This document shows positions 34,840 to 42,625 of a DNA stretch of 64,000 nt, piece by piece. Every line of letters begins with the position of its first letter. Positions within the stretch are counted from its first letter, which is position 1. Below the pieces are notes generated by a model. That model was not told the origin of the DNA, made no database searches, and saw only the letters and a program-made list of their open reading frames with translations. The DNA comes from Cohnella phaseoli (GTDB lineage: Bacteria > Bacillota > Bacilli > Paenibacillales > Paenibacillaceae): assembly GCF_003386235.1 (NCBI RefSeq), contig NZ_QRDZ01000016.1, positions 124,001-188,000 on the forward strand. The letters are read 5' to 3'. The translations under genes and the position numbers were made by a program.

Positions 34840-35784
34840 ATGAGCGAAGACAACGGCGGCTTGAAATCGGGCAATCCGGTGCTGGAGGGCTGGTACGCCG
34901 ATCCGGAGCCGAGAATATTCGACGGGAAGTATTGGATCTATCCGACCTGCTCGGCCCCATATGACGAGCAAACTCGTTTCGACGCCTTCAGTTCGGACGA
35001 CTTGGTTCATTGGACGAAGTCGGAGCGGATTTTGGAAATGAGCAGCGTCTCGTGGGCCAGACGGGCGATGTGGGCGCCTTCCCCGGTTGAACGGAACGGA
35101 CGGTATTACTATTATTTTGCCGCCAACGACATCCAGAGCGATGCGGAATACGGCGGCATCGGCGTCGCCGTGGCAGACCGGCCCGAAGGGCCTTATCGGG
35201 ATGCGCTCGGCAAGCCGCTGATCGACCGTTTCGTGAACGGCGCACAGCCGATCGACCCGCACGCATTCATCGACGAAGACGGCTCCGCCTATTTGTATTA
35301 CGGCGGCTGGGGACATTGCAATGTCGTCCGGCTTGGCGAGGATATGATCAGTCTGAATTCCTTCGAAGACGGCGAGACGTTTAAGGAAGTGACGCCGGAG
35401 CAATTTGTCGAAGGACCTTGCATGATTAAGCGCGACGGCAAATATTACTTTATGTGGTCGGAGGGCGGCTGGGGAGAACCCGATTATTCGGTCGCCTATG
35501 CGATAGCCGAATCCCCGGCGGGACCGTTCCGCCGCGTGGGCAAAATCTTGCAGCAAGACGCCGGCGTAGCTACGAGCGCGGGGCATCATGGCGTACTGCA
35601 AATTCCGGGCACGGACGAGTGGTATATCGTCTACCATCGGCGCCCGCTGTCGCGTACTGATCGCAATCATCGCGTCGTGTGTATCGACCGAATGAAGTTT
35701 GCCGCTGACGGAAGCATCGAGTCGGTGCAGATGACGTTCGAAGGCGTTGCCGCAAGGCCCACCTCGGGCTGGCCAGCCGAGTAA
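34840..35784 (+). CDS. GH43 family glycosidase
   Basis: 314 residues, a single five-bladed propeller domain without signal peptide. The catalytic set of GH43 is visible: general base D21 in Y-A-D-P-E, pKa-tuning D139 in P-I-D-P-H, and general acid E191 in V-E-G-P-C. Members are alpha-L-arabinofuranosidases or beta-xylosidases. GAAAGGAG precedes the ATG. With the GH127 gene before it, cytosolic breakdown of imported arabinose-rich oligosaccharides is the likely job. Confidence 0.9.
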   Translation: MSEDNGGLKSGNPVLEGWYADPEPRIFDGKYWIYPTCSAPYDEQTRFDAFSSDDLVHWTKSERILEMSSVSWARRAMWAPSPVERNGRYYYYFAANDIQSDAEYGGIGVAVADRPEGPYRDALGKPLIDRFVNGAQPIDPHAFIDEDGSAYLYYGGWGHCNVVRLGEDMISLNSFEDGETFKEVTPEQFVEGPCMIKRDGKYYFMWSEGGWGEPDYSVAYAIAESPAGPFRRVGKILQQDAGVATSAGHHGVLQIPGTDEWYIVYHRRPLSRTDRNHRVVCIDRMKFAADGSIESVQMTFEGVAARPTSGWPAE

Positions 35785-35839
35785 CCGCACTATGCCCGGC
35801 TGGAGAAGCAGCATTTGGTCATTTCTGAGGAGAAAATCC

Positions 35840-36340
35840 ATGAGCCGTGCCGTCGAAGCGCCTCCGCTGCAGCTTGCCCCGATGACCGAACGGGACGGGC
35901 AGGCGATATGCACGTGGCGCTACCCCGAACCTTACCACCTGTTTAAGTGGCCCGACTGGGACGATATGGTCAGGGAAGAAAAAGAATTTGCAGACCCGGA
36001 GCTGCGTCGCCTTCAATACTTGGCCGTGAGGAACGCTGCCGACGATTCGCTCGTCGGATACGTCCAGCTGTTCCCGATGGAGCGCACGATTCGGCTCGGA
36101 ATGGGCTTGCGCCCCGACTGCTGCGACCGAGGCTGGGGAGCTCATCTGACCAGGCTGGTCGTGCAGGAGGCCTCCCGCAGACAGCCCGAAGCGGAAATCG
36201 ACCTGGAAGTAGAGCAGTGGAATCGCCGCGCGATCCGGGCTTATGAGAAGGCGGGCTTCGTCGTGACCGATCAATACGAACGGAGAGCCTCACACGGAAT
36301 CGTCCGGGTGAATTGCATGGTATGGCAAGGAATGGCATAA
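35840..36340 (+). CDS. GNAT family N-acetyltransferase (RimJ/RimL-like)
   Basis: About 166 residues with the acetyl-CoA loop C-D-R-G-W-G-A-H-L-T and the C-terminal W-N-R-R-A-I-R-A-Y-E-K-A-G-F motif. GAGGAG seven bases before the ATG at 35840 sets the start; the frame runs further upstream into the GH43 gene without support. It trails the arabinoside operon by about 55 bases and may be co-transcribed. Its acceptor is unknown. Confidence 0.85.
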   Translation: MSRAVEAPPLQLAPMTERDGQAICTWRYPEPYHLFKWPDWDDMVREEKEFADPELRRLQYLAVRNAADDSLVGYVQLFPMERTIRLGMGLRPDCCDRGWGAHLTRLVVQEASRRQPEAEIDLEVEQWNRRAIRAYEKAGFVVTDQYERRASHGIVRVNCMVWQGMA

Positions 36341-36499
36341 CGGCCAAGCCCCCTTTCATAGAACTATAGGGAACAACAAGAATGAGTTTGCTCCTGTCAG
36401 GCAGTTTCACCAGCATGGCGTTGCCGCTCGGTTTCTCCGTCGGGGAACGAGAGACAACACTATGGGCGTAAAACCCCTATTTAAGGAGGCTGTAACTGA

Positions 36500-36703
36500 A
36501 TGAAGGCGCTAAACGTCATTAGTCTGATCCTTGTCATCTTGGGAGGGTTGAACTGGCTTTCGGTCGGCTTGTTCGAGTACGACGTCGTCAGCGAAATCTT
36601 CGGAGGCGCGGCGGAGGTAGGCTCGAAAATCGTGTACATCATCGTCGGCATCGCCGCGCTGTACGCGATCGCCCTTCTTCCGAAGGTCGCCAAAGACAAC
36701 TAG
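36500..36703 (+). CDS. DUF378 small membrane protein
   Basis: 67 residues with two membrane helices. The family pattern A-L-N-V-I-S-L-I-L-V-I-L-G-G-L-N-W-L and I-V-G-I-A-A-L-Y is clear. AAGGAGG lies ahead of the ATG, and a strong terminator follows, so it is a single-gene unit. The role of this family is not known. Confidence 0.85.
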   Translation: MKALNVISLILVILGGLNWLSVGLFEYDVVSEIFGGAAEVGSKIVYIIVGIAALYAIALLPKVAKDN

Positions 36704-36713
36704 AGCGGAGCGC

Positions 36714-36768
36714 AAGAGGCTGCGGCATCCCCCAATGGCACATTGCCAGGGGAGGCCGCAGCCTCTTT
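36714..36768 (+). terminator. Strong rho-independent terminator after DUF378 gene
   Basis: AAGAGGCTGCGGC pairs perfectly with GCCGCAGCCTCTT, with an inner CCCC/GGGG match. The U-run is short (TTT), but the stem is long. Confidence 0.8.
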
Positions 36769-36885
36769 GCCGCGCCGGCCGATTTTCTCCCTCGTTTCCT
36801 TATTTCTCCGCGCCCTCCCGACTTTCTCTTCCCCTTGCCAGAGCTTGTCCTTGCGACGAATTTGCGAAAATACGGGTTCCCCTCT

Positions 36886-36913
36886 AAAGCTTTCGCCTTA
36901 ATCTGTCGATAAA
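36886..36913 (+). promoter_or_regulatory. SigD-like promoter of motAB
   Basis: TAAA (36886) and GTCGATAA (36906) are separated by 16 bases, close to the SigD consensus TAAA-N15-GCCGATAA. It lies about 75 bases before motA, as expected for a flagellar-regulon gene pair. Confidence 0.6.
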
Positions 36914-36986
36914 CCTATTATAGTGTCGCCTGATGCGGCAGCATTGACTTGTGTACATAATATTCTTTCATATATCGGGGTGTATG

Positions 36987-37793
36987 ATGAAAAATTCAAT
37001 CTTTATTGGTCTCGGTCTAGGCTTAGTCGCACTTGTGTTAGGGATGTATCTGAAAGGCGCTCCGATTATCAACCTGGTCAACAATCCTGCCGCCTACATC
37101 ATTATTCTCGTCGGAACCGTCGCCTCCGTCTGCGTTGCTTTCCCGATGTCGGATCTCGCCAAGGTGCCGAAGCTGTTTAAGCTGATTTTCTCCGAGCCCA
37201 AGCTGATCCCTCGCGAGAGAGTCATCGCTATGTTTACGGATTGGGCGACAACGACGCGCCGCGAAGGCTTGCTTGCTCTTGAAGCCCGCGTCGACGAAAT
37301 TGAAGATCAATTTCTGAAAAACGGCATGCGCATGATCATCGACGGCAACGAGCAGGATTTTGTAAGGGACGTTCTGCTTGAGGATATCTCCGCTACGGAA
37401 GAGCGCCATCGCGCCGGCGCGCAAATCTTCTCCCAGGCGGGTATGTACGCTCCTACGCTAGGGGTGCTTGGCGCCGTTATCGGACTGATTGCCGCGCTGG
37501 GCAATCTGGCGGATATGAACGCGCTAGCGCACGCTATCGCCGCCGCCTTCATCGCGACTCTCCTCGGTATTTTCACAGGATACGTGCTCTGGCACCCGAT
37601 GTCCAACCGGCTGAAGCGTCTGTCCAAACGCGAGATCGATCTCAAGCTGATGATGGTCGAAGGACTTCTGTCGATTCAATCCGGCGTGTCCACGATTGCG
37701 ATTCAACAGAAGCTGCTTGTATTCCTTACTCCTAAGGAGCGTCTGGCGTTCGCTGAGAAGGAGGACGAGCCGAATGAGCAAAAAACGGCATGA
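36987..37793 (+). CDS. motA: Flagellar motor stator protein MotA
   Basis: About 268 residues with four membrane helices. The cytosolic loop between helices 2 and 3 holds charged residues (R-E-G-L-L-A-L-E) like the rotor-contacting part. The conserved helix 3-4 region is A-P-T-L-G-V-L-G-A-V-I-G-L-I and F-I-A-T-L-L-G-I-F-T-G-Y. It forms the ion channel of the stator with MotB. Two ATG codons stand in tandem at 36984 and 36987; spacing from GGGGTG favours the second. motB overlaps its end by 20 bases. Confidence 0.92.
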   Translation: MKNSIFIGLGLGLVALVLGMYLKGAPIINLVNNPAAYIIILVGTVASVCVAFPMSDLAKVPKLFKLIFSEPKLIPRERVIAMFTDWATTTRREGLLALEARVDEIEDQFLKNGMRMIIDGNEQDFVRDVLLEDISATEERHRAGAQIFSQAGMYAPTLGVLGAVIGLIAALGNLADMNALAHAIAAAFIATLLGIFTGYVLWHPMSNRLKRLSKREIDLKLMMVEGLLSIQSGVSTIAIQQKLLVFLTPKERLAFAEKEDEPNEQKTA

Positions 37794-38613
37794 ACATCAT
37801 GAGGAGCATGCGGATGAATCTTGGCTGCTCCCTTATTCCGATCTGATGACGCTGCTGCTGGCGCTGTTCATCGTTCTATATGCGTCCAGCTCGGTCAACA
37901 TCTCCAAGCTGGAGGCATTGAGTCAGGCGTTCAAATCGGCGCTTAGCTCCGGCCTCGGCGTTCTGGACGGCGGCTCCGTTACAGATGACAGTATGCAGAG
38001 GCGCCTCACAGATGATACGCAAAACCGCTCCAACGACGGCCGGAAGAACAAAAGCCGCGCCGTTCTGCAACAGGAAGAACAAGAAAACCTGGAAAAGCTG
38101 AAGGAAAATCTCGATCAATATATCGCGAAGAACGGTTTGTCCACACAGCTTGAGACGCAGCTGAATCAATCGCAGCTGCTGATCACGATCCGGGATAATG
38201 CCCTGTTCGCTTCCGGCAGCGCCACCATTAAGCCTGATTCGCAGAAGCTGGCCGCAGCGATTGGAACGATGCTTGAACAATACCCGGATTACGAGGTTCA
38301 GGTGAAGGGACATACCGACAACCAGCCGATCAATACCGCCGAGTTTCCGTCCAACTATGAGCTCAGCTCCAAACGGGCCATCAACTTCATGAAAATTTTG
38401 CTCCAGAACGAAGCCTTCGATCCGAAGCAGTTCAGCGCAACCGGCTACGCAGAATTCCACCCGCTTAAGAGCAACGCCACTGAAGCCGGCAGAGCCGTAA
38501 ACCGTAGAGTCGAGGTTTCCATTCTGCGCCACTACACAGAGCCGATGACAGAAGATCAGAAGATCTCGGTAGCGGCCAACGCGAACGGTACGCAGCAAAG
38601 CGCTTCTCAATAA
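37774..38613 (+). CDS. motB: Flagellar motor stator protein MotB
   Basis: About 279 residues: a short charged cytosolic start, one membrane helix with the ion-carrying Asp in L-P-Y-S-D-L-M-T-L-L-L-A-L-F, a linker and an OmpA-like peptidoglycan-binding domain (about 150-265) with V-K-G-H-T-D-N-Q-P-I and N-R-R-V-E. AAGGAGG sets the start inside the motA 3' end. The helix resembles proton-type MotB more than sodium-type MotS; this is a judgement by pattern only. Confidence 0.92.
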   Translation: MSKKRHEHHEEHADESWLLPYSDLMTLLLALFIVLYASSSVNISKLEALSQAFKSALSSGLGVLDGGSVTDDSMQRRLTDDTQNRSNDGRKNKSRAVLQQEEQENLEKLKENLDQYIAKNGLSTQLETQLNQSQLLITIRDNALFASGSATIKPDSQKLAAAIGTMLEQYPDYEVQVKGHTDNQPINTAEFPSNYELSSKRAINFMKILLQNEAFDPKQFSATGYAEFHPLKSNATEAGRAVNRRVEVSILRHYTEPMTEDQKISVAANANGTQQSASQ

Positions 38614-38626
38614 TCTTCGTCTATTC

Positions 38627-39421
38627 TCAAGGAACGTCCGGGGTATCCTCCTCGCGGCGTTCTTTTTGCTCTTGCGGTCGACTGCTGTTTTCCCATTGGC
38701 GGAGTAGAGCGGCCAGCTCCTCCCAAGTCACCTTGCGATCGGGGTGCGGCGCCGGAACGGGCAGCAGCTGCCGATGCAGAAGCCACTTCATCTGCTCGCT
38801 GACGAAGGACGACCAGTCTACCGTGCCGGTTTTCCGCACTGCCGTACGGACGGACGGCGTAAACTCCTGCCGATAGACCGGCAGCTTCGGAGGAACGCCT
38901 TGGCCGTCCCATTCCAGCACTCCGCGCCACATGGCCACAACGTATCGGCCATACCCGACATTTCCGGAATGCGACCATTTGCCGCTCAAATCCTCCCAGC
39001 AGGCCGCTTTGCCTCGCCAGCCCGACCGTTCGATATGCGCAATCTGCCGGTCGTCCGCAACCTTCGCCTCCGACGGAAACGGCCGGAACGTAGCCAACGC
39101 ATAGAGCATTTGCATCCGGATCTCGATCGCTTCCTCGTCCGCCCACTGCGCCCTAACCTGCGGCGCCCAGTCCGGACCGGCCAACTCGGAGGTCCACCAT
39201 CTCGTATCGTAAGCCGCTTGACAGTAAGCTACGTCCCCGCGAATCCCGTATAGCTTTCCGAGACGAATATAGCTCTCCGACACGTCCGGCGATTGCGGAT
39301 TCCTCCTTCTCGCATAAGCGAGCAAGCGATCCGCAGAGCAGACGGATTCCCCCAACATGCTCAGCTTGCCTGTCGGCTCCAATTCCGAATGCTTCCGAAA
39401 TACCGCATCCAGCGTTTCCAT
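38627..39421 (-). CDS. Degenerate glucosaminidase-like protein
   Basis: 264 residues with no signal peptide or membrane segment. The N-terminal ~110 residues follow the pattern of endo-beta-N-acetylglucosaminidase domains (L-G-E-S-V-C-S-A-D-R-L-L, then Y-I-R-L-G-K-L-Y-G-I-R-G-D-V-A-Y-C-Q-A). The usual H-E-T-G that holds the catalytic Glu reads Y-D-T-R here (D72). The C-terminal part repeats the theme weakly (V-D-W-S-S-F-V-S-E-Q-M-K-W-L) and is unassigned. It lies tail to tail with motB. Loss of cell-wall hydrolase activity seems likely. Confidence 0.5.
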   Translation of the reverse strand: METLDAVFRKHSELEPTGKLSMLGESVCSADRLLAYARRRNPQSPDVSESYIRLGKLYGIRGDVAYCQAAYDTRWWTSELAGPDWAPQVRAQWADEEAIEIRMQMLYALATFRPFPSEAKVADDRQIAHIERSGWRGKAACWEDLSGKWSHSGNVGYGRYVVAMWRGVLEWDGQGVPPKLPVYRQEFTPSVRTAVRKTGTVDWSSFVSEQMKWLLHRQLLPVPAPHPDRKVTWEELAALLRQWENSSRPQEQKERREEDTPDVP

Positions 39422-39538
39422 TGAGACGCCCCCCTCGATCCCGAACAGTTTGTCCGAGCTGATCCTTCTTCTTTGTATATCTATTCCGGGAAGTCGAGGA
39501 TTTGAACTTATTTCCCAACCTGATACAATTATATTCAG

Positions 39539-39614
39539 TTATTCACACCGTTATAAACATATTCTGTGTATAACTCTGTGGGTAACTGCCTACTTATCCA
39601 CAGACTTGTGCACA
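39539..39614. promoter_or_regulatory. Cluster of six DnaA-box-like sequences
   Basis: Three perfect TTATNCACA boxes (39539-39547 plus; 39565-39573 minus; 39594-39602 plus) alternate with three one-mismatch boxes (39551-39559, 39577-39585 minus, 39606-39614). Starts are 12, 14, 12, 17 and 12 bases apart. The cluster sits in the 238-base gap just before tadA. Confidence 0.75.
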
Positions 39615-39659
39615 GCATGTTAACATCGAATGCGTGTTCGCGGAGTAAGGAGACCGATG

Positions 39660-40121
39660 ATGAGTTTGACTGAAGACGAACGTTGGATGAAAGAAGCGAT
39701 CCGGCAAGCTAAACATGCCGAATCGCTGGGAGAAGTTCCGATCGGCGCCGTTATCGTTCGCGGTGAGGAAATCGTCGGGGCAGGGTACAACCTGAGAGAA
39801 CGCGATCGCGACCCGACCGCTCACGCGGAGATGATCGCTATTCGACAAGCCAGCGAACAGCTCCAAGCCTGGCGTCTGCTCGACTGCACCCTATACGTCA
39901 CGCTGGAGCCTTGTCCCATGTGCGCGGGCGCTATTTTACAATCCCGCATCGAACGCGTCGTATACGGAACGACCGACCCGAAGGCCGGATGTGTGGGCAC
40001 GCTTATGGATTTGCTCCAGGATTCTCGCTTTAATCATGCATCGGCCTGGACCGCTGGCGTGCTTCAAGCCGAATGCTCATCTTTGCTTACCGACTTCTTC
40101 CGGAGACTTCGCAGCCGATAA
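39660..40121 (+). CDS. tadA: tRNA-specific adenosine deaminase TadA
   Basis: About 153 residues. The enzyme converts adenosine 34 of tRNA-Arg(ACG) to inosine. The zinc site is complete: H55-A-E57 and P-C85-P-M-C88. Length and C-terminal helix are typical. Tandem ATG codons stand at 39657 and 39660; GGAG spacing favours the second. The gene directly follows a DnaA-box cluster and overlaps the convergent spo0E-like gene by 45 bases. The usual downstream partners dnaX and SRP RNA are not here. Confidence 0.93.
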   Translation: MSLTEDERWMKEAIRQAKHAESLGEVPIGAVIVRGEEIVGAGYNLRERDRDPTAHAEMIAIRQASEQLQAWRLLDCTLYVTLEPCPMCAGAILQSRIERVVYGTTDPKAGCVGTLMDLLQDSRFNHASAWTAGVLQAECSSLLTDFFRRLRSR

Positions 40122-40334
40122 AACTGCGGATACCGCGAAGATGCCACTCTGCTTCCGTATATTCGATTCCTCTTTGCGCAGACGCTGAAGCTGGACAATC
40201 AAGCGGTCGGCTTCCTCGCTGACCGCCAGAATCTCCGGATCGGTCAGATTGCCAATGTCGTTGGCCATTTCGCACAATCGCTTCTGCAGCTGCTCGAGGC
40301 GAGCGACTAATTCGGTTGTCTCCACGGCCGTCAT
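40077..40334 (-). CDS. Spo0E-family aspartyl-phosphate phosphatase
   Basis: About 85 residues. Two helices hold the family pattern: L-E-Q-L-Q-K-R-L-C-E-M-A, a loop with G-N-L-T-D-P-E-I-L, then S-E-E-A-D-R-L-I, matching the S-x-x-x-D signature of Spo0E/YnzD/YisI proteins that dephosphorylate Spo0A. AGGAG seven bases before the ATG at 40334 selects this start over 40385. The 3' end overlaps tadA tail to tail. Spo0A-box-like sequences stand upstream. Confidence 0.8.
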   Translation of the reverse strand: MTAVETTELVARLEQLQKRLCEMANDIGNLTDPEILAVSEEADRLIVQLQRLRKEESNIRKQSGIFAVSAVLSAAKSPEEVGKQR

Positions 40335-40437
40335 CTGACCGCTCCTTTCCTCAGCCTCGATCGTAGGCTCTGCCAACATCATCACGAATCGTTAGGAGAA
40401 TTGAACTACTTTCATTATAGGGCGAAAATATCCATTT

Positions 40438-40493
40438 TTTTGTAGAATGGTGTCGAGCTGGAATACACATTTTCAAACCATTTTTCGACAAAA
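40438..40493. promoter_or_regulatory. Candidate Spo0A boxes
   Basis: TTTTTCGACAAAA (40481-40493) is, on the minus strand, TTTTGTCGAAAAA and holds a perfect TGTCGAA core. TTTGTAGAA (40438) and TGTCGAG (40451) are one-mismatch matches. They lie between the divergent spo0E-like and response-regulator genes. Confidence 0.5.
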
Positions 40494-40528
40494 TTAGGAA
40501 GACAGAACTAGGAAAGGAGCGTTCAAGG

Positions 40529-41218
40529 TTGAGCCTTCGTATATTGCTCGTTGAAGACGACGATTCCTTGCATCGCGGTATTCAATTCACCTTGCAGCAA
40601 GAGGGCTTCGAGGTGGTTGGCGCGCGCAATCTGGCCGAAGCGCGGAACGCCCTGAGCCAGCATGAAATTCATCTGCTCTTGCTGGATGTGCAGTTGCCGG
40701 ACGGCAACGGCTTTGACTTCTGCGAGCGAGTTCGGCAGGAGCGCGACGTTCCGATTATTTTCCTGACCGCTAGCGATCAGGAGTTCGATATCGTAAGGGG
40801 CCTGGACCTTGGCGGAGACGACTACATTACAAAGCCGTTTCGCTTGCGCGAGTTCCTCTCGCGTATTCAAGCCGTGCTGCGTCGTAGAGGACCCTCCCTT
40901 ACCGGCCGAGGAGAGGACACGCTCGTCTCCCGATCTCTGACGCTCCATATCGGCGAGATGCGGCTGGACAAGCTTGGGAAGGATCTTCCGCTTAGCGTAA
41001 CGGAATTTCGCCTGATGCTGTTGTTCATGACGCATCCTCGCGCCGTACTTTCCAGAGATCAGATTATTCAGCACGTGTGGCCGGACGGCGCCGAGGTGCT
41101 GGACGATAACACGGTGGCGGTTAACATCCGCAGGCTGAGGGAGAAAATTGAAGAAGACCCCCAAAATCCTCAATATATTGTCACTGTACGAGGAGCCGGA
41201 TACCGATGGAACGTCTAG
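40529..41218 (+). CDS. OmpR-family response regulator
   Basis: 229 residues. The receiver has E9, D10, D11 and phosphoacceptor D53 in L-L-D-V-Q-L-P-D, and K in I-T-K-P-F. The winged-helix domain (about 130-228) ends in the usual V-R-G-A-G-Y-R-W. The start is TTG with AAGGAG nine bases upstream. It overlaps the kinase gene by 13 bases, and the pair is followed by an ABC transporter it probably controls. Confidence 0.92.
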   Translation: MSLRILLVEDDDSLHRGIQFTLQQEGFEVVGARNLAEARNALSQHEIHLLLLDVQLPDGNGFDFCERVRQERDVPIIFLTASDQEFDIVRGLDLGGDDYITKPFRLREFLSRIQAVLRRRGPSLTGRGEDTLVSRSLTLHIGEMRLDKLGKDLPLSVTEFRLMLLFMTHPRAVLSRDQIIQHVWPDGAEVLDDNTVAVNIRRLREKIEEDPQNPQYIVTVRGAGYRWNV

Positions 41219-42507
41219 AGCGCCGGAAAGCCGAATTTGCCAGGCAAAGGCGCAACCCCGCTATGCGAAGCCTGGTCTTGATTCTGTCTTTGCTCCTGGT
41301 TCTGTCCGTTTCTTTTTCCTTGTTCTATAGCTTCTACTCCACCAAGAAGCTCAAGCAGGTCTGGCTGAGCCGGGAAGCCGCGCTGCTGGGCAGCCTGGCC
41401 GAGCGACATCCCGAGTTGGCGGAGGAATGGTTCGACCGGTTGGCCTCTCCCGATCAGGCTTCGCCGCAGGCCGCGGAGGAAGGGCGCCGTTTGCTGGAGC
41501 GCTATGGAGTGGGTCAGACGATTGACGCGCGCTGGTTGCCGGCTCTGGAGGAGCATCGCCGCCGCACAACCTGGATTCTACTGCTCGGCAATAGCGCCCT
41601 TATCGCGATCGCCGCGGCGCTGCTTTATCGCGAATACGCTCGGCAGTCCCGGGTAATGCGCAAGCTGGCGGTATCGATGGAAGATGCGGTCAAACGCAAC
41701 GAGCCAATGAGCTATCGGCTTTATGAAGAAGGAGATCTCGGACTGCTGGCCAGCGGCGCGCAAGAGCTCTCCCAACGGCTCAAGGAGACGATCGAGCAGT
41801 TGAACCGAGACAAAGCGTTCCTGAAGGAGACAGTCACGGACATCTCCCACCAGCTCAAGACGCCGCTTGCTTCGCTCATGATCTATACCGATCTGCTGCA
41901 AGACGGTCAGCTCGACGAAACGCACACCGCCGAATTTCTCGGCCGCTGCCGCCGCGAGCTGGACCGGATGGAATGGTTGATTCTGACGCTGCTGAAGCTG
42001 GCCCGGCTGGAGGCGGATGCGCTCGAGCTTAACTCGAAGTCATCCCCGCTCGCAGAGACGGTAAAGCTAGCGGTGCAATCCGTTCATCGCCTGGCGGAGG
42101 ACAAGCAGGTTCGGATCGTCATTGACGACTCCGACGCTTCACTGAGCCTGCTCCACGATGCCCATTGGATGGGAGAAGCGCTGGCTAACCTGCTTAAGAA
42201 CGCTGTCGAGCACAGCCCGCCGGGAGGCGAAGTCGCTATCGGATGGGAGCAGACGCACACCTTCACGCATCTGCATGTGAAGGATCAGGGACCGGGCATT
42301 GATCCCCGGCATCTGCCGCATATTTTCAAGAAGTTTTACCGTACTTCCGGCGATGGCGGCGGAGTCGGACTAGGACTGCCGCTGGCTCGCTCGATTATCG
42401 AGAAGCACGGAGGCGTATTGTCCGCAACCGCGAATGTTCCGCAAGGCACGGCGTTTCATGTAACGCTCCCGCTCCATCCTTTTCCGTCGCTGACGGCGAA
42501 ATTGTGA
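41206..42507 (+). CDS. Sensor histidine kinase
   Basis: 433 residues. Two membrane helices (about 22-44 and 120-140) enclose an extracellular part of about 75 residues. The HisKA box is T-D-I-S-H-Q-L-K-T-P-L. The ATPase domain has L-L-K-N-A-V-E-H-S, D-Q-G-P-G-I and G-L-G-L-P-L-A. The extracellular part is longer than in Bce-type intramembrane kinases, so it may sense its ligand directly. A palindrome starts two bases after its stop codon. Confidence 0.9.
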   Translation: MERLERRKAEFARQRRNPAMRSLVLILSLLLVLSVSFSLFYSFYSTKKLKQVWLSREAALLGSLAERHPELAEEWFDRLASPDQASPQAAEEGRRLLERYGVGQTIDARWLPALEEHRRRTTWILLLGNSALIAIAAALLYREYARQSRVMRKLAVSMEDAVKRNEPMSYRLYEEGDLGLLASGAQELSQRLKETIEQLNRDKAFLKETVTDISHQLKTPLASLMIYTDLLQDGQLDETHTAEFLGRCRRELDRMEWLILTLLKLARLEADALELNSKSSPLAETVKLAVQSVHRLAEDKQVRIVIDDSDASLSLLHDAHWMGEALANLLKNAVEHSPPGGEVAIGWEQTHTFTHLHVKDQGPGIDPRHLPHIFKKFYRTSGDGGGVGLGLPLARSIIEKHGGVLSATANVPQGTAFHVTLPLHPFPSLTAKL

Positions 42508-42508
42508 A

Positions 42509-42564
42509 GCTTACAGAACTGTAAGCAATCCCCCCTTAGGCTTGTAAGGCAGCCCCGATATACT
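42509..42564 (+). promoter_or_regulatory. Candidate response-regulator-controlled promoter
   Basis: GCTTACAGAACTGTAAGC (42509-42526) is an inverted repeat with two central bases. A further half-site CTTGTAAG lies at 42541-42548 and TATACT at 42559-42564. There is no good -35, as expected for a promoter activated by the response regulator encoded just upstream. Confidence 0.55.
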
Positions 42565-42625
42565 GGGTTCATAGATGCGGAGCTATCGCGCTTTCCGCGA
42601 ATCCAACTTCGGAAGGACGAAAGAC

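Noticed and set aside
34735..35913. A 392-codon open frame opposite the GH43 gene
   Set aside because: No recognised motif and no ribosome binding site; GH43 active-site residues are complete on the plus strand.
36382..36471. A 29-codon open frame before the DUF378 gene
   Set aside because: Weak ribosome binding site and no similarity; too short to support without expression data.
39539..39614. The chromosomal replication origin itself
   Set aside because: The DnaA boxes are real, but dnaA, dnaN and an AT-rich unwinding region are not present in the window.
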